In this document: positions 4,544 to 5,766 of the stretch, piece after piece
Layout: the number at the start of each line of letters is the position of its first letter
Numbering within the stretch: position 1 is the stretch's first letter
Assembly (NCBI GenBank): GCA_017387265.1
Contig: JAFOFM010000136.1
Location: 1-5,766, forward strand
Source of the DNA: Peptococcaceae bacterium
GTDB taxonomy: Bacteria; Bacillota; Peptococcia; Peptococcales; Peptococcaceae
Reading direction: 5' to 3'
Length of the DNA: 5,766 bases
Notes under the pieces: generated by a model
The model's input: only the letters and a program-made list of their open reading frames with translations
The model's database searches: none
Told to the model about the DNA's origin: nothing
Program-made: the position numbers and the translations under genes

Positions 4544-5356
4544 CTATTTCAGCATCAGCATAGCGGCGTTTCGTCCAGTTTTTCCTCCACCGGCACGATG
4601 GCTGAAAAAGATTTCATGATTGTTAAAGGTACACAGGCCGCTTACCTCAATATGTTCCGGCACAAGCCCTGCCTCCAGCAGCTGCCGCCGGTTTGCCTCC
4701 CATAAATCCACTTTGCCGTGGGTTTCATCCACCGGCAGAATAATCTCTTCGGCAAACGAAAAGGCCTCCCGAAAACGCTCCAGCACCGGCAGATCTACTT
4801 CGTAGGCATCCTGGGAAATGGACGGCCCGATAACCGCACGAATCTCGTTACGGCTGCACTGATATTCTTCTGCCATCACATCGACCATTCGGGATGCAAT
4901 TTTTCCTACAGTGCCTTTCCAGCCGCAATGGGTTACAGCAATTACCTGCCGCACCGGCTCATAAAACAGCACCGGTACACAATCTGCATACAAAGTCATT
5001 AGAGCAATGCCTTTCTGGTCGGTTACCAGCCCGTCGGTTTCGGCAAAAGCTGTTGATACATCCAGAAAACCGCTTCCGCCATCGCCAGCACTGATTCTGG
5101 CTATATGAACGCCATGCACCTGCTGACCGCATACGGCCTGTTCCGGCAGAATCCCCAGTGCCGCAGCAAATACTCTGCGATTGTTCTGCACACTAACTAA
5201 ATCATCACCACAGCTCATACCCATATTCAGTTCCTGATACGGTTCTCTGCTGCAGCCGCCTGCCCGGCTGCTGAACCCATGTACAATACCCGGCAGTCCG
5301 TTTAAAATTCCGGACTGATAAATTGTCAGCTGTTCCTGTTTTATCTGCTGAAACAT
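4544..5356 (-). CDS. pgeF: PgeF/YlmD family protein (DUF152, multicopper polyphenol oxidase-like; peptidoglycan editing factor)
   Basis: A 270-residue protein of the YfiH/YlmD/LACC1 family. Metal or catalytic landmarks are all present: H81 in QQVHG, C126 in YADCVP, H143 in THCGWKG. TDGLVT (107-112), IGPSI (176-180) and C242/N245/H253 with SHR (252-254) are further family marks, and GR at 261-262 sits in the conserved C-terminal stretch. Length is normal, about 245-275 residues. Members act on purine nucleosides (phosphorolysis or deamination) in vitro, and the E. coli protein removes wrongly built UDP-MurNAc peptides; the older laccase label is doubtful. It is cytoplasmic, with no signal peptide. 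The ATG at 5356 is preceded by GGGGG about 10 nt upstream, a modest ribosome site; no other start lies between it and an in-frame upstream TGA. It lies 72 bp downstream of sigE, with its own promoter candidate. In B. subtilis ylmD also lies shortly after sigE-sigG. Confidence 0.93.
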   Translation of the reverse strand: MFQQIKQEQLTIYQSGILNGLPGIVHGFSSRAGGCSREPYQELNMGMSCGDDLVSVQNNRRVFAAALGILPEQAVCGQQVHGVHIARISAGDGGSGFLDVSTAFAETDGLVTDQKGIALMTLYADCVPVLFYEPVRQVIAVTHCGWKGTVGKIASRMVDVMAEEYQCSRNEIRAVIGPSISQDAYEVDLPVLERFREAFSFAEEIILPVDETHGKVDLWEANRRQLLEAGLVPEHIEVSGLCTFNNHEIFFSHRAGGGKTGRNAAMLMLK

Positions 5357-5387
5357 TGCTGTATGCCCCCATTTGTTGCTGCATTGT

Positions 5388-5404
5388 CTGTATACGCTGT
5401 ATAC
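5388..5404. repeat. Tandem CTGTATAC repeat at the pgeF promoter
   Basis: CTGTATAC occurs twice at a 9-bp period (5388-5395 and 5397-5404); each copy contains the 6-bp palindrome GTATAC. It overlaps or directly follows the predicted pgeF transcription start, a position suited to a repressor site, but chance is possible at this size. Confidence 0.35.
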
Positions 5405-5407
5405 ATC

Positions 5408-5436
5408 ATTATATCATAAGAGTTCTGCTTATTCCA
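5408..5436 (-). promoter_or_regulatory. Extended -10 promoter candidate of pgeF
   Basis: Minus-strand TGATATAAT (5408-5416) is a perfect extended -10. A weak -35, TGGAAT (5431-5436, 3 of 6), lies 17 bp upstream inside the last codons of sigE. It suggests that pgeF can be transcribed in vegetative cells independently of sigE. Confidence 0.5.
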
Positions 5437-5766
5437 GTTTTTGAAATTCGCGCTGCAGCCGTCCAATGATTTTCTTTTCTAACCGGGAAATATACGACTG
5501 GGAGATTCCCAGAAGATCGGCTACTTCTTTCTGGGTACGTTCCTCCCGACCCCGTAAACCAAAGCGCAGCTCTACAATCATTCGCTCTCGCTTGGTCAAC
5601 CTGGACATCGCCAGCTGCAGCAGATGATAATCGATATCTTTTTCAATATTCTGATAAATAATATCTTCTTCGGTGCCCATTACATCGGAAAGAAGCAGTT
5701 CATTTCCATCGTAATCAATTTTCAGCGGCTCATCCAGACTGACTTCATAGCGCATTTTGCTGGTTC
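5429..5766 (-). CDS. sigE: RNA polymerase sporulation sigma factor SigE, C-terminal part (5' end outside window)
   Basis: The frame is open to the right edge (codons T-S-K precede the methionine at 5755), so only about 112 C-terminal residues are seen. The internal ATG at 5755 is not the gene start, because it sits inside a stretch that aligns with the middle of SigE. Counting from that methionine, [20 protein letters not shown] (about 5-24) matches the characteristic SigE linker I recall from B. subtilis. Region 4 follows: [15 protein letters not shown] (about 53-67), then the helix-turn-helix [20 protein letters not shown] at about 74-93. Together these separate it from SigG, SigF and SigK. 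SigE is the early mother-cell sigma factor, made as an inactive precursor and activated by SpoIIGA; the pro-sequence would be beyond the window. The stop codon TAA at 5429-5431 is followed by pgeF, not sigG as in Bacillus. Confidence 0.93.
   Translation of the reverse strand, partial: TSKMRYEVSLDEPLKIDYDGNELLLSDVMGTEEDIIYQNIEKDIDYHLLQLAMSRLTKRERMIVELRFGLRGREERTQKEVADLLGISQSYISRLEKKIIGRLQREFQKLE

Noticed and set aside
5361..5371. Possible sigma-E type -10 (GCATACAGCA region) before pgeF
   Set aside because: It lies only a few bases before the start codon, leaving no room for a leader and ribosome site, and no matching -35 is seen.
1..5766. CRISPR array, tRNA, rRNA, insertion sequence or phage genes
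   Set aside because: No regularly spaced repeats, cloverleaf sequences, transposase-like proteins or phage motifs were seen on either strand.

Overview
The window looks like chromosomal DNA of a spore-forming or spore-descended Bacillota (Firmicute). It ends in the C-terminal part of the mother-cell sporulation sigma factor SigE, and it carries the c-di-AMP pair cdaA-cdaR and a DUF881-Sbp-DUF881 membrane gene trio. Ribosome binding sites are strong AGGAGG-type. A gut clostridial or Negativicutes-like lineage is plausible because of the short-chain dehydrogenase described below, but the genus cannot be fixed from this sequence. I saw no insertion sequences, phage genes, tRNA, rRNA or CRISPR array.

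Layout. Bases 1-1188 (minus strand) hold cdaA, the membrane diadenylate cyclase, overlapping by 4 bp the 5' part of cdaR, its YbbR-domain regulator, which runs off the left edge. A 327-bp intergenic region (1189-1515) separates this operon from a divergent plus-strand operon at 1516-3434: a DUF881 protein, a small basic membrane protein (Sbp, DUF1290) and a second DUF881 protein. The same trio is known near cell-division genes in Bacillus (ylxW-ylxX-sbp). The intergenic region holds two promoter candidates that face each other, a perfect 18-bp palindrome in the cdaA leader and a hairpin before the DUF881 gene.

A terminator at 3452-3496 ends the trio and faces a minus-strand short-chain dehydrogenase/reductase (3545-4345). 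This protein strongly resembles, from memory of the family, clostridial bile-acid 12-alpha-hydroxysteroid dehydrogenases. It has its own good promoter, a terminator on each side and a skewed, CGT-rich arginine codon use, so it looks like an independent, well-expressed unit.

Further right on the minus strand lie pgeF (ylmD/yfiH family, 4544-5356), which ends in a 21-bp perfect hairpin one base after the stop codon, and the 3' part of sigE (5429-5766).

How they work together: cdaA-cdaR make and control c-di-AMP (osmotic and cell-wall homeostasis), the trio is a conserved envelope/division-associated set, PgeF edits peptidoglycan precursors or acts on purine nucleosides, and SigE runs sporulation. 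Apart from the dehydrogenase, this is a core envelope, division and sporulation neighbourhood that looks rearranged relative to Bacillus. The most interesting item is the dehydrogenase. The trio next to cdaA is the best candidate for an under-described system.
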